A stretch of 64,000 nt of DNA from UBA9659 sp965208605. GTDB lineage: Bacteria > Pseudomonadota > Gammaproteobacteria > Pseudomonadales > Azotimanducaceae. The notes beneath the pieces were generated by a model. It did no database searches and was not told the DNA's origin. It was given only the letters and a program-made list of their open reading frames with translations. Location: assembly GCA_965208605.1 (NCBI GenBank), contig OZ242345.1, positions 124,001-188,000 of the forward strand, read 5' to 3'. The translations under genes were made by a program, and so were the position numbers. Shown in pieces: positions 8,413 through 16,716 of this stretch. Position 1 is the stretch's first letter. Each line of letters begins with the position of its first letter.

Positions 8413-10860
8413 ATGAATACAATGAACGACGGTAATTCTGACGCCACTGAGTTTATTCCCAAAGAAAAGTCTCGGTCTCCGGCAAGGCCTGAAGAAGTCT
8501 TGCCAGACACCCTGCAACTCATGCCTATCAACAACAGGCCCTTTTTCCCGGTCATGGTGCAGCCTTTGGTAGTGGAGCAGGTGCCCTGGGCAGAATCGCT
8601 CAAACTAGTGACCAACACTGCACATAAATTAATGGCATTAAGCCTCGCCAATACTGAGGATGAGGGTGTCCCTGGTCCGGATAAGATCTGCAAAATGGGA
8701 ACGGTCGTCCGAATCCATAGAGTCTTGGAAACCGGTAGCAAGTTGCAGTTTCTTGCTCAGGGGCTGTGTCGATTTCGGATCCAAGAATGGCTCAGTCAAA
8801 AGCCGCCGTACATGGTGCGTGTGGACTATCCTGAGGCGCTGACTCAGAAGAATGTCCCGGGTAAGGAAGCAAGGGATTCAGCAGGAAGTTCAACAAGGAC
8901 ACCAGAAATTAGAGCCTACGCCAGTTCTTTGATCAATGTCATCAAAGAATTGATGGCACTGAATCCGCTCTATAATGAAGAACTAAAGCAATACCTCAAC
9001 TATTTTAATCCGAATGATCCCTCACCCCTGGCAGACTTTGCTGCGGCCATTACTTCTGCCGACGCAAAAGATTTGCAAGACATCTTAGAAACAATACCGC
9101 TGCTGCCCCGGATGGAAAAAGTTCTCATGCTGATCAACAAGGAACTGGAAGTCGTCCGCCTGCAAGCAAAGATTGCCGAAAAGACTCAGGAACAGCTGAA
9201 CGATCAACAGCGAGAATTTTTTCTCCGGCAGCAACTTAAAGTCATCCAGAAGGAACTGGGCATTGTCAAGGATGACCGAGAATCTGATATTGATAAGTTC
9301 ACTGCTCGCTTGGAGCCTCTCATAGTGCCCGAGGAGGTGCAGACCCGAGTGGATGATGAATTAGAAAAGTTGCAAATTCTGGAACCCAGTTCAGCGGAAT
9401 ATGGTGTTACCAGAAACTATCTGGACTGGATCACCGCGGTACCCTGGGGTCTCATGTCAAAAGATCGGCTGGATTTGAAACATGCCCGCGCCATTCTGGA
9501 CCGGGATCATGAAGGTCTGGACGATGTGAAACAAAGAATCATTGAGTTCCTTGCTGTTGGTGTTTACCGGGGGGAAATCTCCGGGTCTATCCTGTTATTG
9601 GTGGGCCCCCCTGGAGTGGGCAAAACTTCCATAGGCAAGTCTATTGCCGATGCGCTGGGCAGGCAGTTTTTCCGTTTTAGCCTGGGTGGGATGCGCGATG
9701 AAGCGGAGATTAAAGGGCATAGAAGAACTTACATCGGCGCCATGCCGGGCAAACTTGTCCAGGCATTAAAAGATGTCAAGGTCTATAACCCGGTCATCAT
9801 GTTGGATGAGATTGACAAGATCGGTCATTCCTATCGGGGCGACCCGGCATCGGCATTACTGGAAGTGCTAGACCCGGAACAAAACAGCGAATTCCTGGAT
9901 CATTACCTGGACCTGCGCGTTGATTTATCCAATGTGTTGTTTATCTGTACCGCCAATCATATTGACACTATTCCGATGGCACTGCAGGACCGGATGGAAA
10001 CCATTCGACTTGCCGGTTATCTGACCATGGAAAAGTTAGCCATCGCCAAGAAGCATCTGTGGAAACGCCAATTGAAACGGGCCGGGCTCAGCTCAAGCAA
10101 ACTAAAAATTTCCGATGCCGGGTTAAAAATGATCATTGAAGGTTATGCCCGGGACGCCGGGGTAAGGTCTCTTGACAAGTTACTAGGACGTATCGTTCGG
10201 CGCGCGGTGGTGAAGCTGCTAGCAGGGGGCAATAATAAAAAACGCATCTCTATTACCAAACAAAACATTGAAGAAAATTTGGGCGCACCCTTATTCAGGA
10301 AACAAAAACCACGTAGTGAAATAGGTGTCGTCAACGGTCTTGCTTGGACCATGCTTGGGGGTACTACTCTAGTCGTGGAAGCCACCAAAGCCTATATGGA
10401 CAAGAGAGGGTTTAAACAAACCGGACAACTGGGCAATGTCATGCAAGAGTCCTCGCATATTGCTTATAGTTTTGTCACTGCGAATTTGGCGCAACTAGGC
10501 GGCGAGGCGGGTTATTTTGACCAGGCGGTAATCCACCTGCATGTCCCGGAGGGAGCCACGCCCAAGGATGGACCCAGCGCGGGCATTACCATGGCGACTG
10601 CTTTGTTATCACTCGCTCGGGGACATGCGATTAAACCGGACATCGCCATGACCGGTGAGTTGACTCTGACCGGCAGGGTGTTGCCGGTGGGTGGTATTAA
10701 GGAAAAGATAGTCGCCGCTAAGCGAGCCGGTCTATCGCAACTCATCCTACCCGCAGATAATCAGCGAGACTATGATGAATTGCCTGAGTATCTGAAACGA
10801 GAGCTCAACCCGCATTTTGTTGCTGATTACACTGCCGTGGCGGCGATTTGCTTTGCTTAG
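8413..10860 (+). CDS. lon: ATP-dependent Lon protease
   Basis: 815 residues, the usual length. An N-terminal LonN substrate-recognition domain is followed by a coiled-coil (EKTQEQLNDQQREFFLRQQL), an AAA+ domain with Walker A GPPGVGKT near residue 398 and Walker B VIMLDEIDKIG near 460, and the C-terminal protease. The serine lies in KDGPSAGIT (about 721) and the lysine in GGIKEKIVAAKR (about 763). Lon degrades damaged and regulatory proteins in the cytoplasm. It is a lone gene here, not next to clpX. The extreme N-terminus (to about residue 35) is longer and more polar than in E. coli. It converges on pyk, with repeat sequence between. Confidence 0.97.
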   Translation: MNTMNDGNSDATEFIPKEKSRSPARPEEVLPDTLQLMPINNRPFFPVMVQPLVVEQVPWAESLKLVTNTAHKLMALSLANTEDEGVPGPDKICKMGTVVRIHRVLETGSKLQFLAQGLCRFRIQEWLSQKPPYMVRVDYPEALTQKNVPGKEARDSAGSSTRTPEIRAYASSLINVIKELMALNPLYNEELKQYLNYFNPNDPSPLADFAAAITSADAKDLQDILETIPLLPRMEKVLMLINKELEVVRLQAKIAEKTQEQLNDQQREFFLRQQLKVIQKELGIVKDDRESDIDKFTARLEPLIVPEEVQTRVDDELEKLQILEPSSAEYGVTRNYLDWITAVPWGLMSKDRLDLKHARAILDRDHEGLDDVKQRIIEFLAVGVYRGEISGSILLLVGPPGVGKTSIGKSIADALGRQFFRFSLGGMRDEAEIKGHRRTYIGAMPGKLVQALKDVKVYNPVIMLDEIDKIGHSYRGDPASALLEVLDPEQNSEFLDHYLDLRVDLSNVLFICTANHIDTIPMALQDRMETIRLAGYLTMEKLAIAKKHLWKRQLKRAGLSSSKLKISDAGLKMIIEGYARDAGVRSLDKLLGRIVRRAVVKLLAGGNNKKRISITKQNIEENLGAPLFRKQKPRSEIGVVNGLAWTMLGGTTLVVEATKAYMDKRGFKQTGQLGNVMQESSHIAYSFVTANLAQLGGEAGYFDQAVIHLHVPEGATPKDGPSAGITMATALLSLARGHAIKPDIAMTGELTLTGRVLPVGGIKEKIVAAKRAGLSQLILPADNQRDYDELPEYLKRELNPHFVADYTAVAAICFA

Positions 10861-10969
10861 CATGTGCTTAGCATGCGCTGCTGCATGCCGAACTCCGTCA
10901 TTCCGCCGAAGCCACGCCGTCATTCTCGCAGAAGTCATGCTTTTTTTAGGGCAGGTTTTTTAGGGCAGG
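10861..10969. repeat. Convergent junction lon/pyk with palindromic-element fragments and a duplicated pyk stop
   Basis: Contains pieces of the dispersed element (cgtcattccgccgaag, cgtcattctcgcagaag). The 14-bp unit ttttttagggcagg follows twice (10942-10955, 10956-10969). On the minus strand that unit carries the pyk stop: CTG CCC TAA is followed by a second CTGCCCTAA. Confidence 0.75.
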
Positions 10970-12363
10970 TGGCGAATCTGTATTGCCTCAATACCGGAAC
11001 CAGCGAGCACATCGGAAATGACCACCACCTTGTCTTGCGGCTTGAGTCCCGCGCGTTGTTTCAACACATCAAAGGCGATTTGCAGGGTTTTTTCTGGATC
11101 CTGGCTAAAAGCAGTTCTATAGGGTGTCAGGTTACGGTTGAGGACCAACCGGCGACGGGTCTGGGAGACATTGGTGAAGGCATAGATGCGTACTTTTTGG
11201 GGGTGGCAGTTGGTTACATAATCAGCCATAAATCCCCGGCGGGTGATCACCACAATACCTTTGGCGTTTAAGGATTCGGCAAGTTGTACCGCGGTGACCG
11301 CCAGGCTTTGCTTGTCGTTATCGGCGATAAGATGCTCAGTAAAACCCAGCCCTTTAAATTCTTCGGAGACTTCGGCGATTTCAACAAGTTGTTCAACACA
11401 TCTGATCGGATGTTTACCCACGGTGGTTTCCCCGGACAACATGAGCGCATCCACTTCCTCATAGATCGCATTCGCAACATCGGTTACTTCTGCTCGGGTA
11501 GGGACGGGATTTATTATCATTGACTCAAGTAGGTGTGTGGCAACGATGACTCGCTTGCCTTGCTCTGCACAGAGTCCCACGATACGGCGCTGAATGTTGG
11601 GCAGCTCCGCTGGATTAATTTCAACACCTAGATCACCTCGGGCCACCATGATGCCGTCTGCTTCATCAATGATTTCTAAAAGGTTGCTCATCCCGGACTG
11701 ATCTTCAATCTTGGCAATGATTTTAATTTTGCTGGACTTCTCATTCAGCATGGTCCTGAGCTCGCGAACATCTTTCGCCTCCCGGACAAATGATAAGGCG
11801 ATGAAGTCCACCTGCTGTTCAATACCAAAGAGAATATCTGCCTGATCTTTTTTGGTGATCGCCGGCAGGTTGACCCGGATCCCTGGCAGGTTGACATGGC
11901 GTTTGCTCTTCAGCAGCCCCCCATCTATCACTTGACAATCTATGGTGCCGTTGTCGCTTTTATCCAGCACTTGAAGATTGATAATGCCATTGTCCACGGT
12001 GATTCGATCACCGACATTGACGCTACCCAGCAAATCTTCATAGTTGATACGAAAGGATGACTCTTCAACGCTCACACTGTCGCGAACGCTAATAGTAATT
12101 TTTGAACCTTTACGAAGTTGCAGGTCGCTGGCGAGGTCGCCGGTGCGAATTTCCGGACCTTGAGTATCAAGCAACACCGCTATTGGCGACCGGCCTTTTT
12201 GGTTGAGTGTTTTGATGGATTTAATGACTTTGGCAGCGGTAGCATGCTCGCCATGAGACATGTTGAGCCGAATGACATCCATACCGGCATTTGCCAGCCG
12301 CTCCAGCATGGGGAAGCTTTCCGTGGCGGGTCCAATCGTACAAATTATTTTAGTCTTTCTCAT
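10960..12363 (-). CDS. pyk: Pyruvate kinase
   Basis: 467 residues. It starts MRKTKIICTIGPATES, the classical N-terminal signature, followed by RLNMSHG. The active-site region IIAKIEDQSGMSNLLEIID carries the catalytic lysine and the glutamate that binds the divalent metal, and is followed by GIMVARGDLGVE. The C-terminal allosteric domain is present and ends VLAGSGIEAIQIRHLP. It converts phosphoenolpyruvate and ADP to pyruvate and ATP in glycolysis. Monocistronic, convergent with lon. The last codons and stop are duplicated downstream in a 14-bp tandem repeat. Upstream on the minus strand the gap runs into a palindromic-repeat cluster. Confidence 0.96.
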   Translation of the reverse strand: MRKTKIICTIGPATESFPMLERLANAGMDVIRLNMSHGEHATAAKVIKSIKTLNQKGRSPIAVLLDTQGPEIRTGDLASDLQLRKGSKITISVRDSVSVEESSFRINYEDLLGSVNVGDRITVDNGIINLQVLDKSDNGTIDCQVIDGGLLKSKRHVNLPGIRVNLPAITKKDQADILFGIEQQVDFIALSFVREAKDVRELRTMLNEKSSKIKIIAKIEDQSGMSNLLEIIDEADGIMVARGDLGVEINPAELPNIQRRIVGLCAEQGKRVIVATHLLESMIINPVPTRAEVTDVANAIYEEVDALMLSGETTVGKHPIRCVEQLVEIAEVSEEFKGLGFTEHLIADNDKQSLAVTAVQLAESLNAKGIVVITRRGFMADYVTNCHPQKVRIYAFTNVSQTRRRLVLNRNLTPYRTAFSQDPEKTLQIAFDVLKQRAGLKPQDKVVVISDVLAGSGIEAIQIRHLP

Positions 12364-12464
12364 GGGTCAATAAGTACTTTAACAGAGAGCAAACACTGAG
12401 CATATACAAAACAAATAAAGCTCCACATTCTACGCCCATCTCAGCAAAGATTCCTCGCAACCCC

Positions 12465-12780
12465 GTTATTCTTGGATTCAACCCCGAAGTGCAACCGGGT
12501 GATGTGCGCCATATTTATGGCCACCCCGTCATTCTCGGCACCCCCGTCATCACAGCCATCGGCTGTGATGACGGGGGTGACGGGAATCCAGAGGAATAAA
12601 GGCAATACTGCTCGTTCCTCTGGATTCCCCCCGAACCCAGTCGTACCACCAAAGGCGGTACGACTGGCTTCGGCGAGAATGACGGCGCGGGGCGCCGTAG
12701 GCCGCCAGAAGAAGCGGGGACGCCCCGCCGTCATTCCCGCCTTCTTTGATCCTGACGGGGTTCGGGGAGGATTAACCCTT
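12465..12780. repeat. Cluster of dispersed palindromic elements
   Basis: About 320 bp of repeat sequence fills most of the gap between pyk and the kinase gene. Two hairpins stand out: 12541-12557 with 12561-12577 (17-bp perfect arms, 3-nt loop ATC), and 12637-12647 with 12657-12667 (11-bp perfect arms). They are bordered by the family signatures gtcattct..., gggaatccagagga and ttgatcctgacgg, which recur at 35556, 36998, 42300, 48480, 51005, 52570 and 52884. Short open frames here are products of the palindromes. Confidence 0.85.
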
Positions 12781-12793
12781 CTACCCTTAACGC

Positions 12794-13474
12794 TTAGCCG
12801 CTCTTTATTAAACGTTGATGGAGTGTCGGGAAGGCGCGGGGGGGTCCCTCGGCTAATCTTGCTATGACCCGCGTTGCACATTCTTCGGGATTTAGTTGGG
12901 AGGTGTCCACCTCAACGTCATAGCAGGCATGTTGATGGCATATTTCCTGATGTCCTTCGGCGGTGCCGGGGAATCTGCCGAGGCGCTTAGCTTCTCGCTG
13001 GTTGATAATGTCTATGGGGCAGCGTACGCCAACAAAATACACGCTAATATCACGCAGCACATCCAGATAATCCAACAGAAACTCAGCCTCCAGAATAATG
13101 TCATCAATAATCACATTATTCCCTGCTTGGGCCATGGCTTTGATGCCACGGCGCATCCCATGCAGCATTTGTTTCCCGATCTTTCCGAATTTAACCTGGG
13201 TGTAGAGCTTCCTGCTTGCCGCTGGGGCACTGCTGTTCGCCTGAATGGCAGCCTCAACAACCAGTGCCGGTACCGGCACCACATTTAATCCCATCTGCCC
13301 GAAGCTACCCGGGGGTGAGTTAAGACCTCGATACTTTGCGGGCAGACCATCTCGGAACTGGTCCAGGGCAATGTGTTGATAGGCTGCTGAGAACTGTTCT
13401 TGGAGGGCGTAGGCAAGGGTGGTCTTCCCCGCACTAGAAGTTCCGTTGAGAAAAATAACCGTCGCTGAGGGCAT
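12794..13474 (-). CDS. Chloramphenicol phosphotransferase-like P-loop kinase
   Basis: 226 residues. The Walker A motif lies at the N-terminus (VIFLNGTSSAGKTTLA), followed by HIALDQFRDGLP with the conserved aspartate, then NNVIIDDIILE. This matches the CPT/zeta-toxin-like kinase family. Streptomyces CPT phosphorylates chloramphenicol; most homologues in other bacteria have unknown substrates, so resistance should not be assumed. The final 20 codons lie next to the palindromic cluster and may be extended by it. On the same strand as ltaE, with a four-fold 14-bp tandem repeat between. Confidence 0.8.
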   Translation of the reverse strand: MPSATVIFLNGTSSAGKTTLAYALQEQFSAAYQHIALDQFRDGLPAKYRGLNSPPGSFGQMGLNVVPVPALVVEAAIQANSSAPAASRKLYTQVKFGKIGKQMLHGMRRGIKAMAQAGNNVIIDDIILEAEFLLDYLDVLRDISVYFVGVRCPIDIINQREAKRLGRFPGTAEGHQEICHQHACYDVEVDTSQLNPEECATRVIARLAEGPPRAFPTLHQRLIKSG

Positions 13475-13493
13475 CTTTTGGCTCGCGCTACTG

Positions 13494-13549
13494 TTTTTTG
13501 ATGACGGTTTTTTGATGACGGGTTTTTGATGACGGATTTTTTATGACGG
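13494..13549. repeat. Four-fold 14-bp tandem repeat between ltaE and the CPT-like gene
   Basis: Unit ttttttgatgacgg at 13494, 13508, 13522 and 13536, with the last two slightly degenerate. The gacgg piece echoes the dispersed palindromic elements. Confidence 0.9.
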
Positions 13550-13557
13550 CTTGATAA

Positions 13558-14679
13558 TCAACCATCTGCACCGGGAAATGCCCGACAGACTTCTATTACC
13601 CGATTGATGTCCTCAGTGGAGATATCTCGGTGGGTGACCCATCGCTGACCGGATACTTTAATGGCATGTTTCTCCAGCCACCTGCTCAGTTGTTCAAATC
13701 TATCTGGCGGCATCTTCAGGAAAATCATATTAGTTGCCAGGCTGAGTGTTCCTGCCTGCCCTTCTATAGAGTCTTCTAAGGAATCTTCTAAGGAGTCTTC
13801 TTGAGTGTCTTTTGTAGTGGCTTTTGTATTCTCTTCTTGAGTGTCTTCTAAAGCGTCTCTTGCACAGTAGCCCAGCCCCTCTATCTGCGACAGGGCTGCA
13901 GCAAGTCGCGCCGCATGCTGATGGTCTTTCTCGAGCCCTTCTTGATGATGCTTGAGCGCATAGATACCCGCGGCCGCCAAGATCCCTGCCTGACGCATGC
14001 CACCGCCGAGCATCTTCCGCCAGCGCCGGGCACTGCTGATGGTCTCCCGGTCGCCCACCAGCACTGAACCCATGGGGGTACCCAGCCCCTTGGAGAGGCA
14101 CATAGAGACGCTATCAAAATGCTGCGCAATCTGTGCCACCTCTACTGAGAGATGCGTGGCAGCATTGAAGACTCGGGCGCCGTCAAGATGCGTGGCAAGC
14201 TTTTTGCGGTCTGCAAAGTCTGCAAAGGCTGCCAAATAATCCAGCGACAGTACCTTGCCGTTGTGGGTATTTTCCAAGCACAGCAATCGAGTGCGGGGAT
14301 AGTGGATGTCAGGTGGTTTAATCACCGCTTCAATCTGTTGCAGTTCAAGTTCCCCACGCACATTGAAAGGGATAGGCTGGGGCTGAATACCGCCGAGTAC
14401 CGCGCCGCCGCCCGCTTCCAGCTGGTAGGTATGGGCTTCTTGACCGGCAATGTATTCATCACCTCTTTGGCAATGGCTGAGCAGTGCCAGCAGATTTCCC
14501 TGGGTGCCACTGGTGACGAAGAGTCCCGCTTGCTTAGCGGTCATGCTCGCGCACTCTTGTTCCAGCGCATTGACCGTGGGGTCTTCCCCATAGACATCAT
14601 CGCCAGTCTCGGCACTGAGCATAGCCTGCAACATCCCCGGGGAAGGACGAGTGACTGTATCGCTTCTCAGATCAATCAA
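13558..14679 (-). CDS. ltaE: Low-specificity L-threonine aldolase
   Basis: 373 residues; the family is usually about 335-345. The start is TTG (MIDLRSDTVTRPSPGM is the family's N-terminus). The PLP lysine is Lys197 in SMCLSKGLGTPMGS; HLDGARVFNAA marks the cofactor pocket. It cleaves L-threonine and L-allo-threonine to glycine and acetaldehyde. Residues about 277-309 are an acidic, repetitive insertion (EDSLEDSLEDSIEG and similar) in the small C-terminal domain. It is encoded by degenerate tandem repeats (minus strand of 13755-13855) and explains the extra length. The active-site domain is undisturbed, so activity is likely kept. Confidence 0.93.
   Translation of the reverse strand: MIDLRSDTVTRPSPGMLQAMLSAETGDDVYGEDPTVNALEQECASMTAKQAGLFVTSGTQGNLLALLSHCQRGDEYIAGQEAHTYQLEAGGGAVLGGIQPQPIPFNVRGELELQQIEAVIKPPDIHYPRTRLLCLENTHNGKVLSLDYLAAFADFADRKKLATHLDGARVFNAATHLSVEVAQIAQHFDSVSMCLSKGLGTPMGSVLVGDRETISSARRWRKMLGGGMRQAGILAAAGIYALKHHQEGLEKDHQHAARLAAALSQIEGLGYCARDALEDTQEENTKATTKDTQEDSLEDSLEDSIEGQAGTLSLATNMIFLKMPPDRFEQLSRWLEKHAIKVSGQRWVTHRDISTEDINRVIEVCRAFPGADG
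13755..13855. repeat. In-frame tandem repeat expansion inside ltaE
   Basis: Degenerate tcttctaaggag / tcttcttgagtg units of 12-15 bp encode the acidic DSLEDSLED stretch. Length is a multiple of three, so the gene stays open. Confidence 0.8.
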
Positions 14680-14800
14680 TGTGATACCTTAAGGGTCAGG
14701 GTTAGTATTCAAAAACCATGAGTGATGGATGATAGCGAATTATCAGGTAGGTCGCCTGAGGTGTTGTATGCTATCCCTTCTTCAACGTGTAAAAAACAGT

Positions 14801-14880
14801 CACGTAATAAACAAGCACCTACAAGCATGTAATAAACAGTCACGTAATAAACAAGCACCTACAAGCACGTAATAAACAAG
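14801..14880. repeat. Two-fold 40-bp tandem repeat upstream of ribE
   Basis: 14801-14840 and 14841-14880 differ at only a few bases. Each copy holds two shorter gtaataaaca pieces, so this is a repeat within a repeat. It occupies most of the 220-bp gap between divergent ltaE and ribE, where promoters for both should lie. I looked for an FMN riboswitch here and saw none. Confidence 0.9.
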
Positions 14881-14899
14881 TGTATAGCAGATTGATGAT

Positions 14900-15547
14900 A
14901 TGTATACCGGCATAATCCAAGCCCGACAACCGATCAAGTCCATTGAGAAGGGGGATGGGCTCTATCGCTTTTCGGTTGAGCTGCCGAAAGACCTTATGCT
15001 CGGTCTGGACACGGGTGCCAGCGTCAATATCAATGGTGTTTGTTTCACGGTGACGCGCCTTGTCGACGAGGAAGTCTTCTTTGATGCCGTTCGGGAAACG
15101 CTAGCTCTATCCAACATCCGTTTTTTGGAACTTGATACTTTGGTGAATGTAGAAAGATCCGCCCGGCTGGATGCTGAGCTAGGTGGACATCTGCTCTCTG
15201 GGCATGTGACGGGCACGGCCTCGGTGCTATCTATTGAGACCGAGGCGCAGCAGCGTCGCTTGACCTTTGACAGTGCTCCTGAGTGGCGGCGGTTTATATT
15301 TGAAAAGGGCTTTCTGGGTGTGAACGGTGCCAGCCTCACCATCGCCGCCCTGGAGCGCAGCACCGGGCAATTTGCGATCAATCTCATTCCAGAAACCCTG
15401 TCAAGGACTAACTTTTCCCTCCTGCAAGAAGGGGACCTGGTCAACATAGAAGTTGATGCTCAGACCAGAGTCATTGTTGAAACGCTAGAAAGAATCATGG
15501 CTGAAAGAGCAGCTGAAAATACCCAGCATGAAAAGTACCCTGGATGA
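14900..15547 (+). CDS. ribE: Riboflavin synthase, alpha chain
   Basis: 215 residues made of two homologous barrels (about 1-97 and 98-195), the hallmark of riboflavin synthase. It opens MYTGIIQ (MFTGII in most). The first repeat has INGVCFTVTRL and the second VNGASLTIAAL; GGHLLSGHVTGTASV lies at the junction. It dismutates two 6,7-dimethyl-8-ribityllumazine molecules to riboflavin. No other rib gene is adjacent. The C-terminal tail (about 200-215) and stop are part of a three-fold 16-bp tandem duplication at 15522-15570. It lies 37 bp upstream of the MaoC-type gene on the same strand. Confidence 0.95.
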   Translation: MYTGIIQARQPIKSIEKGDGLYRFSVELPKDLMLGLDTGASVNINGVCFTVTRLVDEEVFFDAVRETLALSNIRFLELDTLVNVERSARLDAELGGHLLSGHVTGTASVLSIETEAQQRRLTFDSAPEWRRFIFEKGFLGVNGASLTIAALERSTGQFAINLIPETLSRTNFSLLQEGDLVNIEVDAQTRVIVETLERIMAERAAENTQHEKYPG

Positions 15548-15570
15548 AAAGCACCCCCGGCATAAAAAGC
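15522..15570. repeat. Three-fold 16-17-bp duplication containing the ribE stop
   Basis: Copies at 15522-15537, 15538-15553 and 15554-15570, sharing the pattern ccc-gg-atgaaaagca. The stop TGA (15545-15547) lies in copy 2. Copy 1 is read as coding sequence, copies 2-3 as trailer. Confidence 0.85.
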
Positions 15571-15583
15571 CCCTGGACCCCAG

Positions 15584-16612
15584 TTGAATAGCCCGCACTT
15601 TAGTGGGGAGGCGCCCTGGTTTGAAGACTTTTCACCAGGCGACGAGTTTAACCAGGTGCCGGCGGTGACTATTCATGCGGGCTACGCCGCCCTCTATCAA
15701 AGTATCTTCGGGGATAGGTCTCGTCTCTATCTTGACCTGCCTCTCTGCCAGGCAGTCACCCAGCAGCCGCGCCTGCTGGTCAATCCATTGCTGGTCACCA
15801 ACATCGCCATAGGGCAGAGCACGTTGCCTTCCCAACGGGTGCTGGGTAATCTCTTCTATCGTGGTCTGCATCTGCAACGCCCTGTTTTTATAGGCGACAC
15901 CTTGAAGACCAGCACTAAAGTGCTCGCGTTAAGACAAAATACCCAGAAGCCCGGACGACCGGCATCGGGCCTGGTCGCTCTGGAGATTGAGGTGCTCAAT
16001 CAAGCGGATGACTTGGTGCTGCGCTTCTGGCGTTGTCCTATGATTCCTTGTCGTGACCCTGAGGCGGATACCGGGCAAACGGATGACTTTTCCTGCATGC
16101 CAGAGCAGCTCAGTGATACAGATATTATTGCGCGGCTGCCTGAGTGGCAGCTTGAACCCCTGAGGTTAGCGGGGGAGGGTCCGGCCTATACCTCAGGGAT
16201 GCAGTTCCACCCCGAGGCTAGAGATACGGTTACCTCGGCACCAGAACTGGTGCGCCTGACACTTAATCTTGCTATGGCACATACTGATGCCAGCCGGAGC
16301 CTGTATCGCCGCCGGCTGGTCTATGGGGGGCATACTCTGGGTATAGCCGCGGCCCAACTCTCCCGGGTCCTCCCTGAGTTGGCTACTATTCTTGCCTGGT
16401 ATCGATGCGAGCACCTTGCCCCGGTCTTTGAAGAGGATATTCTGGGCAGTGTAATTTCCATCCAGGAGGTGCAACAGACTCCCCGAGGCCGACTGGCGAA
16501 AATACACCTGGAAGTATTTGCCGAAGGCGCCGCCGACACTTCCACTCCACCACAGGAAGCACCGACTAAGAAAAAAGTGCTTGACTGGCACCTGGCAGCC
16601 CTTCTTGTATAA
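15584..16612 (+). CDS. mch: MaoC-family hydratase, probable mesaconyl-CoA (C1) hydratase
   Basis: 342 residues with two hot-dog/MaoC halves. N-terminal part: EDFSPGDEF, YAALYQSIFGDR and FIGDTLKTSTKVLALRQN. C-terminal part: ARDTVTSAPELVRLTLNLA and RRLVYGGHTLGIAAAQLSR. Start is TTG. Length and these motifs match my memory of Chloroflexus mesaconyl-C1-CoA hydratase (beta-methylmalyl-CoA dehydratase). The strong resemblance of the next gene to its pathway partner supports the assignment. The enzyme would interconvert beta-methylmalyl-CoA and mesaconyl-C1-CoA. A generic enoyl-CoA hydratase role remains possible. The stop codon sits in the first unit of a four-fold 14-bp repeat. Confidence 0.7.
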   Translation: MNSPHFSGEAPWFEDFSPGDEFNQVPAVTIHAGYAALYQSIFGDRSRLYLDLPLCQAVTQQPRLLVNPLLVTNIAIGQSTLPSQRVLGNLFYRGLHLQRPVFIGDTLKTSTKVLALRQNTQKPGRPASGLVALEIEVLNQADDLVLRFWRCPMIPCRDPEADTGQTDDFSCMPEQLSDTDIIARLPEWQLEPLRLAGEGPAYTSGMQFHPEARDTVTSAPELVRLTLNLAMAHTDASRSLYRRRLVYGGHTLGIAAAQLSRVLPELATILAWYRCEHLAPVFEEDILGSVISIQEVQQTPRGRLAKIHLEVFAEGAADTSTPPQEAPTKKKVLDWHLAALLV

Positions 16613-16661
16613 AAGAAGTCGTATAAAAGAAGTTGTATAAAGAAAGTTGTGTAAAAGAAGT
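16606..16661. repeat. Four-fold 14-bp duplication containing the mch stop
   Basis: Unit tgtataaaagaagt at 16606, 16620, 16634 and 16648. The stop TAA is 16610-16612, in copy 1, so the copies supply potential TAA triplets in changing frames. Confidence 0.92.
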
Positions 16662-16716
16662 GACACAAAAAATGGTATGAAAAAGTACCATCAATTAGAC
16701 GATTCGGAGAAGATGG

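Noticed and set aside
12441..12881. Overlapping frames on both strands in the pyk upstream gap
   Set aside because: Products of palindromic repeats; the same translated strings appear at other element clusters.
12794..13474. Chloramphenicol resistance gene
   Set aside because: Only the kinase family is supported. Most homologues outside antibiotic producers have no shown role in resistance.
14680..14899. FMN riboswitch upstream of ribE
   Set aside because: No conserved RFN-element pattern seen; the gap is mostly a 40-bp tandem duplication.
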